Assembly: GCA_943788935.1 (NCBI GenBank)
Contig: CALSSE010000013.1
Coordinates: 124,001-188,000, forward strand
Reading direction: 5' to 3'
DNA: 64,000 bases
DNA from: an uncultured bacterium
Lineage (GTDB): Bacteria > Myxococcota_A > Bradymonadia > UBA7976 > VGTA01
The notes under the pieces were generated by a model. That model did no database searches. It was given only the letters and a program-made list of their open reading frames with translations, and was not told the origin of the DNA. Positions 45,529 to 54,114 of this stretch are shown in pieces (position 1 is the first letter of the stretch; each line of letters begins with the position of its first letter). A program made the position numbers and the translations under genes.

Positions 45529-46399
45529 CTAATAATAATATACGACGTGCTTTTCGACCATGTCGAGTCTGTCCATAACGCTGAGTAAGCGTTAACAAGA
45601 TACTGTGCTCTCTGAGCTGGTCGCCGCTAAATTGTGCTCTTAAATAAGCGCGGTAGAGCTTAGCGGCAGCGCTCGCTCTCTTGGCAGACCGTCGAACGCC
45701 TTGTTCAGCCTTCAATCGCTCCTCCTCACCAAGCTCTGGCGGCAATCGAGAGCTTAAGCCCTTCTCTTGATCGCTATCGTCAGAAGAGCGCCCTCTAATC
45801 GGGTTCACTTCCTTAAGAGAGGGCTCTCTGTCCCTCAGCGCGTTGTCGGGGTTCAAGCTAAACTGAGCTGAGGCATCAACCCATTGATAAATCAGAGGCT
45901 TCACTTGCTCTCCGCTGATCTTGAGTACACTATTTAACTCTCGGGCGGTCGGGAGTGGAATCAAGAGCTCTTCGATGACTTCTTCTCCCCATACATCTTG
46001 ATCAATGATGCTCACATTAATCGCCCCTTCATAAAACCGGCGCTCAGGAATAGGACCCACCGTGAGCGCCCACATCGGCTGCAGACGATCACGTCTCACA
46101 CCGCTCTCTCCAATCAGTCGACTCCCCAAATAGACCCGCACTAAAGTGTCAGGAGGAGACTGTGTATCCCAACGACGACCCTCTGAGTTTTGCTCGGAAA
46201 CCCCCGCTCCCCACACCGTAAGAGAGAGACTCTTACCGATAGGAAAACCGATCGATGCTTGTCCATTTACGCTACGAATAGGAGAGTTCATCAAGAGTAT
46301 CGACATAAGGGAGAAGAACAAGGACCGAGAAACGACTCTCCATTGATCAACTCTCCATTGATCAACTCTCAGCGATAACTTCATTATAGGATACTCCAA
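45518..46399 (-). CDS. Secreted protein of unknown function
   Basis: 293 residues. The start region contains two copies of a VDQWR segment from a 15-bp direct repeat, then a signal peptide (SLFFSLMSILLMNSPIRSVNGQ). The mature part begins IGFPIGKSLSLTVWGAG and has a beta-rich N-terminal half; the C-terminal third is basic and helical (KRASAAAKLYRAYLRAQ). No known family recognised. It overlaps both neighbours, so translational coupling is likely. Confidence 0.6.
   Translation of the reverse strand: MEYPIMKLSLRVDQWRVDQWRVVSRSLFFSLMSILLMNSPIRSVNGQASIGFPIGKSLSLTVWGAGVSEQNSEGRRWDTQSPPDTLVRVYLGSRLIGESGVRRDRLQPMWALTVGPIPERRFYEGAINVSIIDQDVWGEEVIEELLIPLPTARELNSVLKISGEQVKPLIYQWVDASAQFSLNPDNALRDREPSLKEVNPIRGRSSDDSDQEKGLSSRLPPELGEEERLKAEQGVRRSAKRASAAAKLYRAYLRAQFSGDQLREHSILLTLTQRYGQTRHGRKARRILLLDGR
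46336..46365. repeat. 15-bp direct repeat, two copies
   Basis: CTCTCCATTGATCAA occurs twice in a row near the start of the secreted-protein gene, giving the VDQWR duplication in the n-region of its signal peptide. Confidence 0.9.
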
Positions 46400-48108
46400 G
46401 TCAGCTCTATCGATAGCCCTGACCCTCCGCTCTCCTCTTGAGCGTAGCTATGAGCGGTAAACTGAAGCATCTCGGTTAACTGGAGAGTAAGAGACGCCAA
46501 ATCGGTGAGCGCTAAAAACAGAGTCTCCTCATCGGTCAGCTTCGAGAAGAGATTCACGAGAAGCTCCTCCTCAAAGCGCGAGAGACGAGAGAGCGCTTCG
46601 GCGAGACTCCCTTCTTCTCCTGCGAGGGGTGGAGGGACATCAACAAGCCCCGAGCCGCCTTCACTCCATAAACGATAGAGTGCGGGCCACAACGTATCTC
46701 GGTGAATCCGTCCACCATGAAACTCATTCCACTCAAAGAGAGCAGGGTCGACCATGCCTCCGCTCACCCCTCTCCTCTCTAGAGCGAGCAGATGAGGCGA
46801 GCGGCTCTCAGAAAAATTAGATCTCGCCCGTCGCTTTAGATCTGCGGGGAAGAGCGCGACCATTAAAGCCCCACCATAGACCATTGTCGGTATATACCAA
46901 GGTTCACCCTCTGAATGAGGTACTGCCCACCACCCGAGCTTCGCTTGTTCATCTTGAGCGCCTCTCCCCTTAGCCTTAGACTTCTTGGTAAAGGAGAGCG
47001 CGCTACTTATCGTATCGCTCAGTTGCTCACCGCTCCATGGGTGAGGCTGAAGATTAAACAGTAACACCGGGTGGTCGATCCCACCGTCAAAAGTGAGGAG
47101 TACTTCTCCACCCCACCCCGACTCAACCCATCGCCTAGCGGTTTTCAACCATGGAAGCTGAAGCGCTAAGATACTCGCCTGCCTGATCAGTTTAGGGTCT
47201 AAGCTGAGTTTTAGCGCTAAAGGTGAGTCATTATGCACCCACTGAGAGAGACTGCTCAAGCTCTCTTCAGGCGTCATCAGCGCGAGGAGTGTATTAAAGC
47301 CTGCGCCTAAATTAAGCGTTAGACTAAGCTCATCCCCTACCAAGTCTGCGTGAAACTCTACGCTCTCCCAGGGGAGTAAAAATACTCTTGGAATGAGCCT
47401 CGGCATATGTACAAAACCCCAAAAGGCTCCTCTCTCTAACTCTGCGGTAAGCCAATAAGGGGCCGCTGCGCTCTTGATCTTTGTGGTATCGCATACCAAC
47501 CACTCAATAGCGCGTTCACATGTAAAACGCTTTGCGCTCGACGAAGAGCGATCCTTTGAGTCACGTAGAGCTTGAGTATTTTGGTTTACGGGCGCCATAT
47601 CTAGACGCCAATCAAGGCCGATGCCCTCACCAAGAAATGACTTAATAGAATTGAGAGACTCTCGCGCTCGACCAGGACGATGAGCGATTAGGAGCCTCAT
47701 CTCCCCTTCGGTTGTCCAAAATAAGTATATCCCTCTCCGCGGATCGAGCGCTTGGGTGCTCCCCGTAAAAGGAGAGAAACCGCCCCATTGGATGTCACGA
47801 ACACGCTTTGCCGCCTCATCAAATCGGGACAGTCTCGGTGCATGAGAGAGCAAAGTGTTAAGCGCCCGTCGACCGACTCGTAAGTCACGCCACGCCAATA
47901 CGCCTTCCATCTGCTTGATCGCGAAACGGCCAAGAACAGGGTGTGGTCTAGACTGAGCGCTCGCCACTAATATTCCCCCAAAGATGAAGCTCATCCAGAA
48001 GGTAACGATAGCAATGATTAAGTGATGACGGCTCTTTCTGGGCCGGCTCTCTGTAGTGATGTAGGTCATGATGTAGGTCGTCTCATCAGATCGATGCATC
48101 CGATTCAT
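46384..48108 (-). CDS. Membrane-anchored or secreted protein of unknown function
   Basis: 574 residues. After about 28 cytoplasmic residues with His and Arg comes a hydrophobic segment (LIIAIVTFWMSFIFGGILVASAQS), either a signal peptide or an anchor. The remaining 520 residues are extracytoplasmic, with no membrane helix and a few Cys (FTCER, LVCDT). The strand-helix patterns are distantly like DUF3352 proteins, which I would not assert. It is the first gene of the overlapping set 48108-43031; its 3' end overlaps the next gene by 16 bp. Confidence 0.6.
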   Translation of the reverse strand: MNRMHRSDETTYIMTYITTESRPRKSRHHLIIAIVTFWMSFIFGGILVASAQSRPHPVLGRFAIKQMEGVLAWRDLRVGRRALNTLLSHAPRLSRFDEAAKRVRDIQWGGFSPFTGSTQALDPRRGIYLFWTTEGEMRLLIAHRPGRARESLNSIKSFLGEGIGLDWRLDMAPVNQNTQALRDSKDRSSSSAKRFTCERAIEWLVCDTTKIKSAAAPYWLTAELERGAFWGFVHMPRLIPRVFLLPWESVEFHADLVGDELSLTLNLGAGFNTLLALMTPEESLSSLSQWVHNDSPLALKLSLDPKLIRQASILALQLPWLKTARRWVESGWGGEVLLTFDGGIDHPVLLFNLQPHPWSGEQLSDTISSALSFTKKSKAKGRGAQDEQAKLGWWAVPHSEGEPWYIPTMVYGGALMVALFPADLKRRARSNFSESRSPHLLALERRGVSGGMVDPALFEWNEFHGGRIHRDTLWPALYRLWSEGGSGLVDVPPPLAGEEGSLAEALSRLSRFEEELLVNLFSKLTDEETLFLALTDLASLTLQLTEMLQFTAHSYAQEESGGSGLSIELTWSIL

Positions 48109-48340
48109 CCTCCTACGCTTCTTAAACTATCGAGATGACTATTCACTTGAACTTTAAGAACGCTCTCTTTGAAGTCAAGCCTTTCACCCACAGTATTGAT
48201 GGAGGATCGTGATTCTCTTAATCGACTATGTGAGCGGAGCGGACTCGACTGCGCCATACTCGCTCTCTACTTGCCCTTCATCTTGACACATATCATAATA
48301 GGATAACTTATCACCTCTGATAGCCTAGGAGACTACTCTT

Positions 48341-48760
48341 ATGTCCAGTCACCCTCCTCCTAATAGACCAGTTAAGTCTAGTCTACTCAAAGCGACTTAC
48401 TCTCCAGAGATAAGCTCTAGACCTTCCGTAGATCGCCTAGCTTGGATCGATGTATGTGAGACTAGTGACACCATCATCGATGGCCTATACCCTTATGAGG
48501 TTCCCCGAGGAGACGATCTTCCTCCTCACCCTGTACTACTTCTTCGAGTAAATGGAGAGCTACACGCACTCCACGATCAATGTCCTCACCGACGAGTATC
48601 TCTCAGTGAGAACGGCTATCTCGATGGAGATATTATCTACTGTGGCAGACACCATTGGGGCTTCAAAGTATCTACCGGTGAGCATACTCTCCCCACCGGT
48701 ATCAATATAGAAGGCTATGAGCTTCGAGAGCGAGAAGGAAAGATTCAGATTGGGATGTGA
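48341..48760 (+). CDS. Rieske [2Fe-2S] domain protein
   Basis: 139 residues. The Rieske cluster motifs are CPHRR and, 19 residues on, CGRHHWGF, giving the Cys/His pairs C-x-H and C-x2-H. The flanking ALHDQCPHRRVSLSENGYLDGDIIYC matches the ferredoxin-type family (NirD/BphF-like). No signal peptide or membrane anchor is seen, so it is a soluble electron-transfer protein or oxygenase component. No oxygenase subunit lies adjacent. It stands 156 bp upstream of the cytochrome c peroxidase gene. Confidence 0.88.
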   Translation: MSSHPPPNRPVKSSLLKATYSPEISSRPSVDRLAWIDVCETSDTIIDGLYPYEVPRGDDLPPHPVLLLRVNGELHALHDQCPHRRVSLSENGYLDGDIIYCGRHHWGFKVSTGEHTLPTGINIEGYELREREGKIQIGM

Positions 48761-48769
48761 TCAATAAAA

Positions 48770-48793
48770 CGACGAGCCTCAACTCACTCGTCG
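48770..48793 (+). terminator. Hairpin after the Rieske gene
   Basis: CGACGAG (48770-48776) and CTCGTCG (48787-48793) form a seven-pair stem ten bases after the stop, with a pyrimidine-rich stretch (CTCTCTTTTG) a little downstream. A weak intrinsic terminator. Confidence 0.4.
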
Positions 48794-48915
48794 CTCAGGT
48801 CGCCTCTCTTTTGTCTACAAATTCAATTCAACTTCGACTAGGCAGTCTTAGAAAGAAACGCTATTTTGAATGAGTTGTACTTCATCGATTCCCCCTCTTT
48901 TCTAAAGGAGCATTT

Positions 48916-49953
48916 ATGCGACAAATTACTCTATGTCTTCTCTTCCTCTTTGCTGCGTCCAGCCTCTTCTGTTCAGTAGCGGTCGCGAAGGCGCCCGAGA
49001 TCACTAAGACTGAGAAGGGCATGTTTGCCCCCATCAAAGCAGCCGAGGCTCCGAGCGGAGTCAAGGCTGTCCAAATCAAGCTCGGACAGCAGCTATTTCA
49101 TGACAAACGCCTCTCTAAAAACCATGATATCAGCTGTAATAGTTGCCACACGGTCACAAATTATGGTGTCGATGGAGAGCCTACCTCTCCTGGACATAAA
49201 GGCCATCGAGGCGGTCGTAACTCACCCACGGTGATGAACGCCTTTGCTCATCTCTCTCAGTTTTGGGACGGTCGCGCCGCAGATGTCGAGGCTCAAGCGA
49301 AAGGACCAGTCCTCGCTGCCGGCGAGATGGCCATGCCCTCAGCGGAGGCGGTCGTCGCCACTCTGAACTCGATCCCTGGTTACGTCACCACCTTTAAGGC
49401 CGCTTTCCCGAACGAGAAAGCGCCTGTAAGTTATGACAACTTCGCTAAGGCAGTTGGTGCCTTCGAGCGACAGCTCTCTACCCCTAGTCGATTTGATAAA
49501 TATCTCGAAGGAGATGAGAAGGCGCTCACCGATGCTGAGAAAGTTGGCTTTAAGACCTTTATCTCCACTGGATGCACGATGTGTCACAACGGCGCGCTCC
49601 TCGGCGGTAACCTCTATCAAAAGGTTGGCTTGGTCAAGGCGTGGCCCAATCAAAAAGATCAAGGTCGCTTTGACCTCACCAAGAACGAGGCCGAGAAGAT
49701 GATGTTTAAGGTTCCCTCTCTCCGAAATATAGAGAAGACCGGTCCTTATTTCCATGATGGTCAGACAGCAGACTTGTCTACTGCGGTGAAGATGATGGCT
49801 GAGTATCAGCTCGGCAAGCAGCTCTCTGATGCTGACACCGCCTCCATTATCACCTTCCTCAAGAGCACTACTGCAGAGCCTGCCGCTGAATACCTCAAGA
49901 CACCTGCCTTACCAAAGAGTGGCCCGAAGACCCCTGCTCCTGACCCAAGCTGA
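48916..49953 (+). CDS. Di-haem cytochrome c peroxidase (CcpA/MauG family)
   Basis: 345 residues from ATG 48916 with AAAGGAG seven bases upstream. A signal peptide (LCLLFLFAASSLFCSVAVAKA) exports it to the periplasm. Two haem c motifs are visible, CNSCH (first domain) and CTMCH (second domain), with the family segments QLFHDKRLSKNHDISC, NSPTVMNA, QFWDGRAADVEAQA and KVPSLRNIEKTGPYFHDG. It reduces H2O2 with electrons from cytochrome c. The C-terminal tail is Pro/Lys-rich. Confidence 0.93.
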   Translation: MRQITLCLLFLFAASSLFCSVAVAKAPEITKTEKGMFAPIKAAEAPSGVKAVQIKLGQQLFHDKRLSKNHDISCNSCHTVTNYGVDGEPTSPGHKGHRGGRNSPTVMNAFAHLSQFWDGRAADVEAQAKGPVLAAGEMAMPSAEAVVATLNSIPGYVTTFKAAFPNEKAPVSYDNFAKAVGAFERQLSTPSRFDKYLEGDEKALTDAEKVGFKTFISTGCTMCHNGALLGGNLYQKVGLVKAWPNQKDQGRFDLTKNEAEKMMFKVPSLRNIEKTGPYFHDGQTADLSTAVKMMAEYQLGKQLSDADTASIITFLKSTTAEPAAEYLKTPALPKSGPKTPAPDPS

Positions 49954-49971
49954 GCTCCGATCAGCTCTACT

Positions 49972-49983
49972 CTACTCGAGTAG
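49972..49983. other. 12-bp perfect palindrome between convergent genes
   Basis: CTACTCGAGTAG lies in the 46-bp gap between the peroxidase gene and the convergent NTF2-like gene, flanked by GAT-CAGCTC repeats. It may form a hairpin in both transcripts. Confidence 0.35.
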
Positions 49984-49998
49984 CCTTACTCGATCAGC

Positions 49999-50373
49999 TC
50001 AGCGGAAGAACTGGACCTCACCGATGAGGTTATCGCGCAGTCGATAGCGCACCAAGAGCTCACCGCTCACCGCTTGTTGACCCTCGTCTGCTTCTCTCCA
50101 ATATCGCTCGTAATCTACGCAGTGTTCACCGCTGACCACTCTCTGCGGAACCTCTGCGCCAAATCCTCCGCGGCTAAACAAAGACTCATACCGAGCGCGA
50201 AAAGCAGCCGCACCTCGTACACTCTCTCGCCCATCTGCGTCTAAAACGACAACATCGGGGTGATAGCAAGCGCAGAACGCGTCGAGGTCTGCCGCATTAT
50301 AAGCCGCGAGCTGTCGTGACGCGAGCTCTTCGATGAGTGGGTCTCGATGGCCTCTACTGATCATACTGACCAT
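49999..50373 (-). CDS. NTF2-like (SnoaL/steroid delta-isomerase fold) protein
   Basis: 124 residues. The fold pattern is clear: an N-terminal helix (EELASRQLAAYNAADLDAFCACY) followed by HPDVVVLDADG and a mid-protein RGAAAFRARYESLF, closing with two beta strands (GELLVRYRLRDN, IGEVQFF). Such small proteins bind hydrophobic ligands or act as isomerases or hydrolases. Substrate unknown. Its end meets the peroxidase gene convergently. Confidence 0.8.
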   Translation of the reverse strand: MVSMISRGHRDPLIEELASRQLAAYNAADLDAFCACYHPDVVVLDADGRESVRGAAAFRARYESLFSRGGFGAEVPQRVVSGEHCVDYERYWREADEGQQAVSGELLVRYRLRDNLIGEVQFFR

Positions 50374-50384
50374 ACGCCTTCCCC

Positions 50385-50873
50385 TTAGGGTGACTCGGGT
50401 TGAGTACAGAAGAACTTAGGCCCGCTCGTACACCCTGAGTGACAGCCAGCGCACCCATCAGTCGCGTCGCAATTGCTACATTCCCCGAATTCATTGATGT
50501 ATTGCCAACGCCAACCTCCATGAGGAGCATCCTCAGCGACCGAAGTCTTCTCCATCAAAGTATAGCCCGTAAGCGTTGAACAGTTCGAGTCACTGTACTG
50601 ACTCTTTACTGAGACAGTCCCTACTTCAAATTCTACATCCGTCTCGCCGTTGCTAAGCGCTTCCCATACGGGCTGAGCATCAGGGCTGAGCCAAGTCACT
50701 ACATAGTCTGCAGCGGGATGAGCGCTCTGCTTACACTCATGAACTTGATCATAAGAGCTGCGAAAGTTTTCAGGAGCAACCACACTATCATCCCATTGAC
50801 CAGTACAATTGACTAGAGCGCAGAGAGATAAAGAGACCATTGTATTTTTAAGACACAGTGTAAGTAATCTCAC
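50385..50873 (-). CDS. Small Cys-rich lipoprotein
   Basis: 162 residues with a lipoprotein signal (SLSLCALVNC followed by TGQW). The mature part has several Cys, concentrated at the C-terminus (ECSNCDATDGCAGCHSGC...FFC), which could bind metal or form disulfides; one CAGCH looks like a haem c motif but stands in a Cys-dense stretch. Unknown family. It may be co-transcribed with the NTF2-like gene, 11 bp away. Confidence 0.65.
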   Translation of the reverse strand: MRLLTLCLKNTMVSLSLCALVNCTGQWDDSVVAPENFRSSYDQVHECKQSAHPAADYVVTWLSPDAQPVWEALSNGETDVEFEVGTVSVKSQYSDSNCSTLTGYTLMEKTSVAEDAPHGGWRWQYINEFGECSNCDATDGCAGCHSGCTSGPKFFCTQPESP

Positions 50874-50952
50874 GAATGCTCCTTGAGCAGAGAGGTAAAC
50901 TCTAAAGAGATGAGTATAGCCTAAATGATCTCTGGATAATAGCCTCAGTCAC

Positions 50953-51480
50953 TCAGTGAGGGATACGCATGACCGCTAGGCGTAGGAGCAAACTCTTCTT
51001 GGGCTTTTGTGGGTCGACGACCACTGGGATAGTCCCTGTCGTCTGGGCGAGGCGATCATAAGCACATCGACAGAGCACCATCTCTCCATTCAGAATGAGA
51101 CTCTCTGTGGCCTGATACTGATACTTTACCAAAAAGCTGCGATGAGCCTTACCTCTTAGAAACTCATGCCACAGTCTTAAGCTGACGAGTGATGTCACTT
51201 CTCCCTCTACCCACTCCCCTCTTCTTACTAGGCGGAGTCTGACTAAGTTTGCCTGCAAGGTCGCAGCGCCCGACCACACCACCCCCAAAATGATCCCTAA
51301 GATTCCGATCTCCCATAAGAGCCCCTCATCGAGTAGAATACCGTAGAGGAGAGCGATGACTGAGAATAAAGTGACCTCTCTTCCATAGAGAGCGCTTCGA
51401 CTACGCCATACTCTGCCCCGAAAAGCCTCAACCCAAGGATACTCTCGCGGAGTAGATCTCCCTAACTTGAGCTCACTCAT
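50953..51480 (-). CDS. Small membrane protein, DUF3592-like
   Basis: 175 residues with two central hydrophobic helices (LFSVIALLYGILLDEGLLW and EIGILGIILGVVWSGAATL), then a beta-rich segment (WVEGEVTSLVSLRLWHEF, SFLVKYQYQATESLI, VVVDPQKPKKSLL). This layout resembles DUF3592 proteins. Its start overlaps the tsaB stop by 4 bp, making it the last gene of the menaquinone operon. Confidence 0.6.
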   Translation of the reverse strand: MSELKLGRSTPREYPWVEAFRGRVWRSRSALYGREVTLFSVIALLYGILLDEGLLWEIGILGIILGVVWSGAATLQANLVRLRLVRRGEWVEGEVTSLVSLRLWHEFLRGKAHRSFLVKYQYQATESLILNGEMVLCRCAYDRLAQTTGTIPVVVDPQKPKKSLLLRLAVMRIPH

Positions 51481-52181
51481 GAGAATAATCTCGCCTCGCT
51501 TGGAAAGCCATCTGGATAGTTAATCTCTGCATCTGACTTACGTACATAAATAGGCTCTAGGAGGGCGACGTCATCGGGAGTGACCTCTCCGCTCTCAATC
51601 CCTGCTGCGAGTCCTGTCGCTAAAAGTCCCGCTCTAGGTAAGTGGGTAGCGGTATTAAGCGGGAGGTACACCTCTGGCCAAGCCTCACGGAGAATCGCTT
51701 GGTGCTTGATCGCTCCCTCTCCGACTAAGACTCGTGGGACATGATCACTCTCTTTTAGGTGATCAATGAGCGCCTCGGGTGTTAAGCACATCGGTTCGCT
51801 GATGAGGTCTCCATAGGCATAGAGTTCTCCTCGGCGGGCATCTATTAACGCTAAAGCCTCTCGCTGATCGGCGAGCGCTGCTAAGAGCGCCACTGCGGTA
51901 GAGACCCCATAAACTGGCTTCTTGAGGGCATAGGCTAAGCCTTTGATCGCAGCCATCCCTACTCTCAGCCCGGTGAAGCTCCCAGGACCAATACCAACGA
52001 CGAGGGCGTCTAGTGAGTCGAGGCTCCAATTGACCTCTTTTAGCAATTCTCGGAGATCAGCATGTAATCCTGGCGCATGGCCATAAGGTCGACGGACGCT
52101 ACGCTCCCCCCATAAGGTCTCTCCTTCGACAAGAGCGACAGACTCAGTGAAAGTAGACGTATCAACGCAGGCGAACTTCAT
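51477..52181 (-). CDS. tsaB: TsaB, tRNA threonylcarbamoyladenosine biosynthesis protein
   Basis: 234 residues, normal for TsaB. It opens with the ASKHA-fold signature FACVDTSTFTESVALVEG and has LVVGIGPGSFTGLRVGMAAIKGLAYAL, the most conserved segment of the family. With TsaD, TsaE and TsaC it makes t6A at position 37 of ANN-decoding tRNAs. Placed between menG and a membrane protein gene with 4-bp overlaps, so it is part of the men operon transcript. Confidence 0.93.
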   Translation of the reverse strand: MKFACVDTSTFTESVALVEGETLWGERSVRRPYGHAPGLHADLRELLKEVNWSLDSLDALVVGIGPGSFTGLRVGMAAIKGLAYALKKPVYGVSTAVALLAALADQREALALIDARRGELYAYGDLISEPMCLTPEALIDHLKESDHVPRVLVGEGAIKHQAILREAWPEVYLPLNTATHLPRAGLLATGLAAGIESGEVTPDDVALLEPIYVRKSDAEINYPDGFPSEARLFS

Positions 52182-52987
52182 ACGCTCGCCTTATTCTCTG
52201 ATTTCTCGCGCTCTTCTGCATTCTCGCGCCCTACAGAACTTGAGGCTAAACCCGTGTAGAGGTGAGCGACTCCAAAGGGCATACGCTCCACCTTTACCTC
52301 GGTGATTCCCGCCTCTTCCATCAGAGCCACAAAGTCCTGTGGAGGGGGGAAAGCCTGTACTGACTTCTGTAAGTAGCGATATTCGCTATTACCCGAGAGG
52401 ATCGCTCCCATCCAGGGGACGATGTGATGAACGTGTAGTCTGACAAAAGGGCTAAAGAGCCCATCTCGAGGCTCCGAGAGCTCTAAGACGGACACCGGGC
52501 CACCAGCAGCGGTCACCCGATTCATCTCTCTCATCCCTCGCAGCCGATCGGGAAAGTTACGTACTCCAAAAGCCACGCAGCTCCCTGAGAAAGAATTAGA
52601 ATCATACGGCATATCTAGGGCGGTACCTACATCAAGCCTTACCCGTTGGTCGAGTGTTCGCCTATTTACCTTGCCCTTACCGACATTGAGCATATTGACG
52701 CTAGGATCTAAGCCGATCACGCTCACTTCAGGATAAGATTTTGCGAGCGCAAGCGCTACATCAGCGGTCCCCGTAGCCACATCGAGCAGCTCTCCATGGC
52801 CGGGTAAAGAAGCGACGAGCTTTCGACGCCAACTCTGATCTAGACCGAGACTGATGAGGCGATTAAGTAAGTCGTAGCGTTTAGCGATGTGGTCAAACAT
52901 GAGCCCTGACCCATCGGCTCCTTCTACTTTAACGCCTGGGGTATTGGAAATCATAGAGTTAGGGGTTCTCTCGTTTATCTCACTCAT
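52178..52987 (-). CDS. menG: Demethylmenaquinone methyltransferase
   Basis: 269 residues of the UbiE/MenG family. Features seen: FDHIAKRYDLLNRLISLGLDQSWRR, the SAM motif LLDVATGTADVALALA, GLDPSVNMLNVG, then VAFGVRNFPDRLRGMREMNRV and SVLELSEPRDGLF. It methylates demethylmenaquinone in the last step of the pathway, acting at the inner membrane surface. The C-terminus extends beyond the usual length by about 20 charged residues. Position inside a menaquinone operon supports menG over ubiE. Confidence 0.93.
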   Translation of the reverse strand: MSEINERTPNSMISNTPGVKVEGADGSGLMFDHIAKRYDLLNRLISLGLDQSWRRKLVASLPGHGELLDVATGTADVALALAKSYPEVSVIGLDPSVNMLNVGKGKVNRRTLDQRVRLDVGTALDMPYDSNSFSGSCVAFGVRNFPDRLRGMREMNRVTAAGGPVSVLELSEPRDGLFSPFVRLHVHHIVPWMGAILSGNSEYRYLQKSVQAFPPPQDFVALMEEAGITEVKVERMPFGVAHLYTGLASSSVGRENAEEREKSENKASV

Positions 52988-54093
52988 GAGAGGCTCCTCT
53001 GTACCGAGAGAGGCTCGGCGGTATTCGGGTTAAAGGGGAGAGCGGTCTCTGTCCCTTGATAGGGCGCTCGGGCTGGGTGCACCCCTAGTGAGGCACTCAG
53101 CTCTTTGAGCTCTTCTGAGCTGAGCGCTTGAGCGGCGTCGCTCTTGGCGAGTCCTGGGTCGGGGTGAGTCTCGATCATGAGTCCATCTACTCCCATGGCG
53201 ATCGCAGCTCGTGAGAGTGGGGCGATCAGATCACGTCGACCGGCAGCATGTGAAGGGTCAACAACCACAGGGAGACCATATTGATACTTCATGAGAGCAG
53301 CAGCCCCGAGATCGAGTAGGTTTCGAGTGCTCGGGTCATAGTGCCTTAACCCACGCTCGCAGAAGACCACCGCCTCCGCGCCATGCTTCATAAGATATTC
53401 ACCAGCGAGGAGCCATTCGTCTATAGTAGCGCAGAGACCTCGCTTAAGAAGCACCGGCTTTCCACTTTGTCCAACACGCTTTAAGAGCGCGAAGTTCTGC
53501 ATATTTCGCGTCCCTATTTGAATCAAGTCTGCTTGAGCCGACACGACATCGACCTCTTCTTCAGAGAGGGCCTCGGTGACCAAAGAGAGACCATAACGGT
53601 CAGCGGCTCTCCTCGCCCAAGTGAGAGCCTTCGCGCCCTCTCCTTGAAATGAGTAAGGAGAAGTACGCGGCTTGTAAGCTCCACCTCGTAACCAGAGGCC
53701 TCCTGCTTCAGCGACGACTCGCGCCACCTCGAGTACGATCTCGGCTGACTCAAAGCTACAGGGTCCAGCGATCAATAGCGGAGAACGTCCATCGTGACCC
53801 TCAGCGCTCCATGGGCTCACTTCTCCAAAAGTGAAGCCAGCGACCTTAAGCGGTCGATGAGCCAAAGTGTCAACGAGTGGGTGAGCGCTCGCTCCTCCGA
53901 GGACTCGTCGCACTCCGCTAATGGCTTCTAAGGTCGCTTGGTCGACGACCGCGCTGGCAGGATCAACTTTGAGCGCTCGAACCTGCCCTTCTTGATCACG
54001 CATGGGGCTCACCCACAGGCCGAGTCTAGCGAGTTCAGAGACAACAGCGTTAGGGTTCGCGTCAACGGTTAATTCGATCATTTTTATTTTCAT
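52984..54093 (-). CDS. aroF: DAHP synthase, AroA-beta type (first shikimate enzyme)
   Basis: 369 residues. The N-terminal 70 residues form a ferredoxin-like regulatory domain (MIELTVDANPNAVVSELARLG...). The barrel follows with LLIAGPCSFESAEIV, LRGGAYKPRTSPYSFQG, DLIQIGTRNMQNFALLK, CERGLRHYDPSTRNLLDL and VVVDPSHAAGRRDLI, all signatures of type I-beta DAHP synthase. It condenses phosphoenolpyruvate and erythrose-4-phosphate. Its place in this operon links chorismate supply to menaquinone. The start overlaps nothing; the end overlaps menG by 4 bp. Confidence 0.93.
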   Translation of the reverse strand: MKIKMIELTVDANPNAVVSELARLGLWVSPMRDQEGQVRALKVDPASAVVDQATLEAISGVRRVLGGASAHPLVDTLAHRPLKVAGFTFGEVSPWSAEGHDGRSPLLIAGPCSFESAEIVLEVARVVAEAGGLWLRGGAYKPRTSPYSFQGEGAKALTWARRAADRYGLSLVTEALSEEEVDVVSAQADLIQIGTRNMQNFALLKRVGQSGKPVLLKRGLCATIDEWLLAGEYLMKHGAEAVVFCERGLRHYDPSTRNLLDLGAAALMKYQYGLPVVVDPSHAAGRRDLIAPLSRAAIAMGVDGLMIETHPDPGLAKSDAAQALSSEELKELSASLGVHPARAPYQGTETALPFNPNTAEPLSVQRSLS

Positions 54094-54114
54094 TATCTTA
54101 ATCTCCCTTATTCG

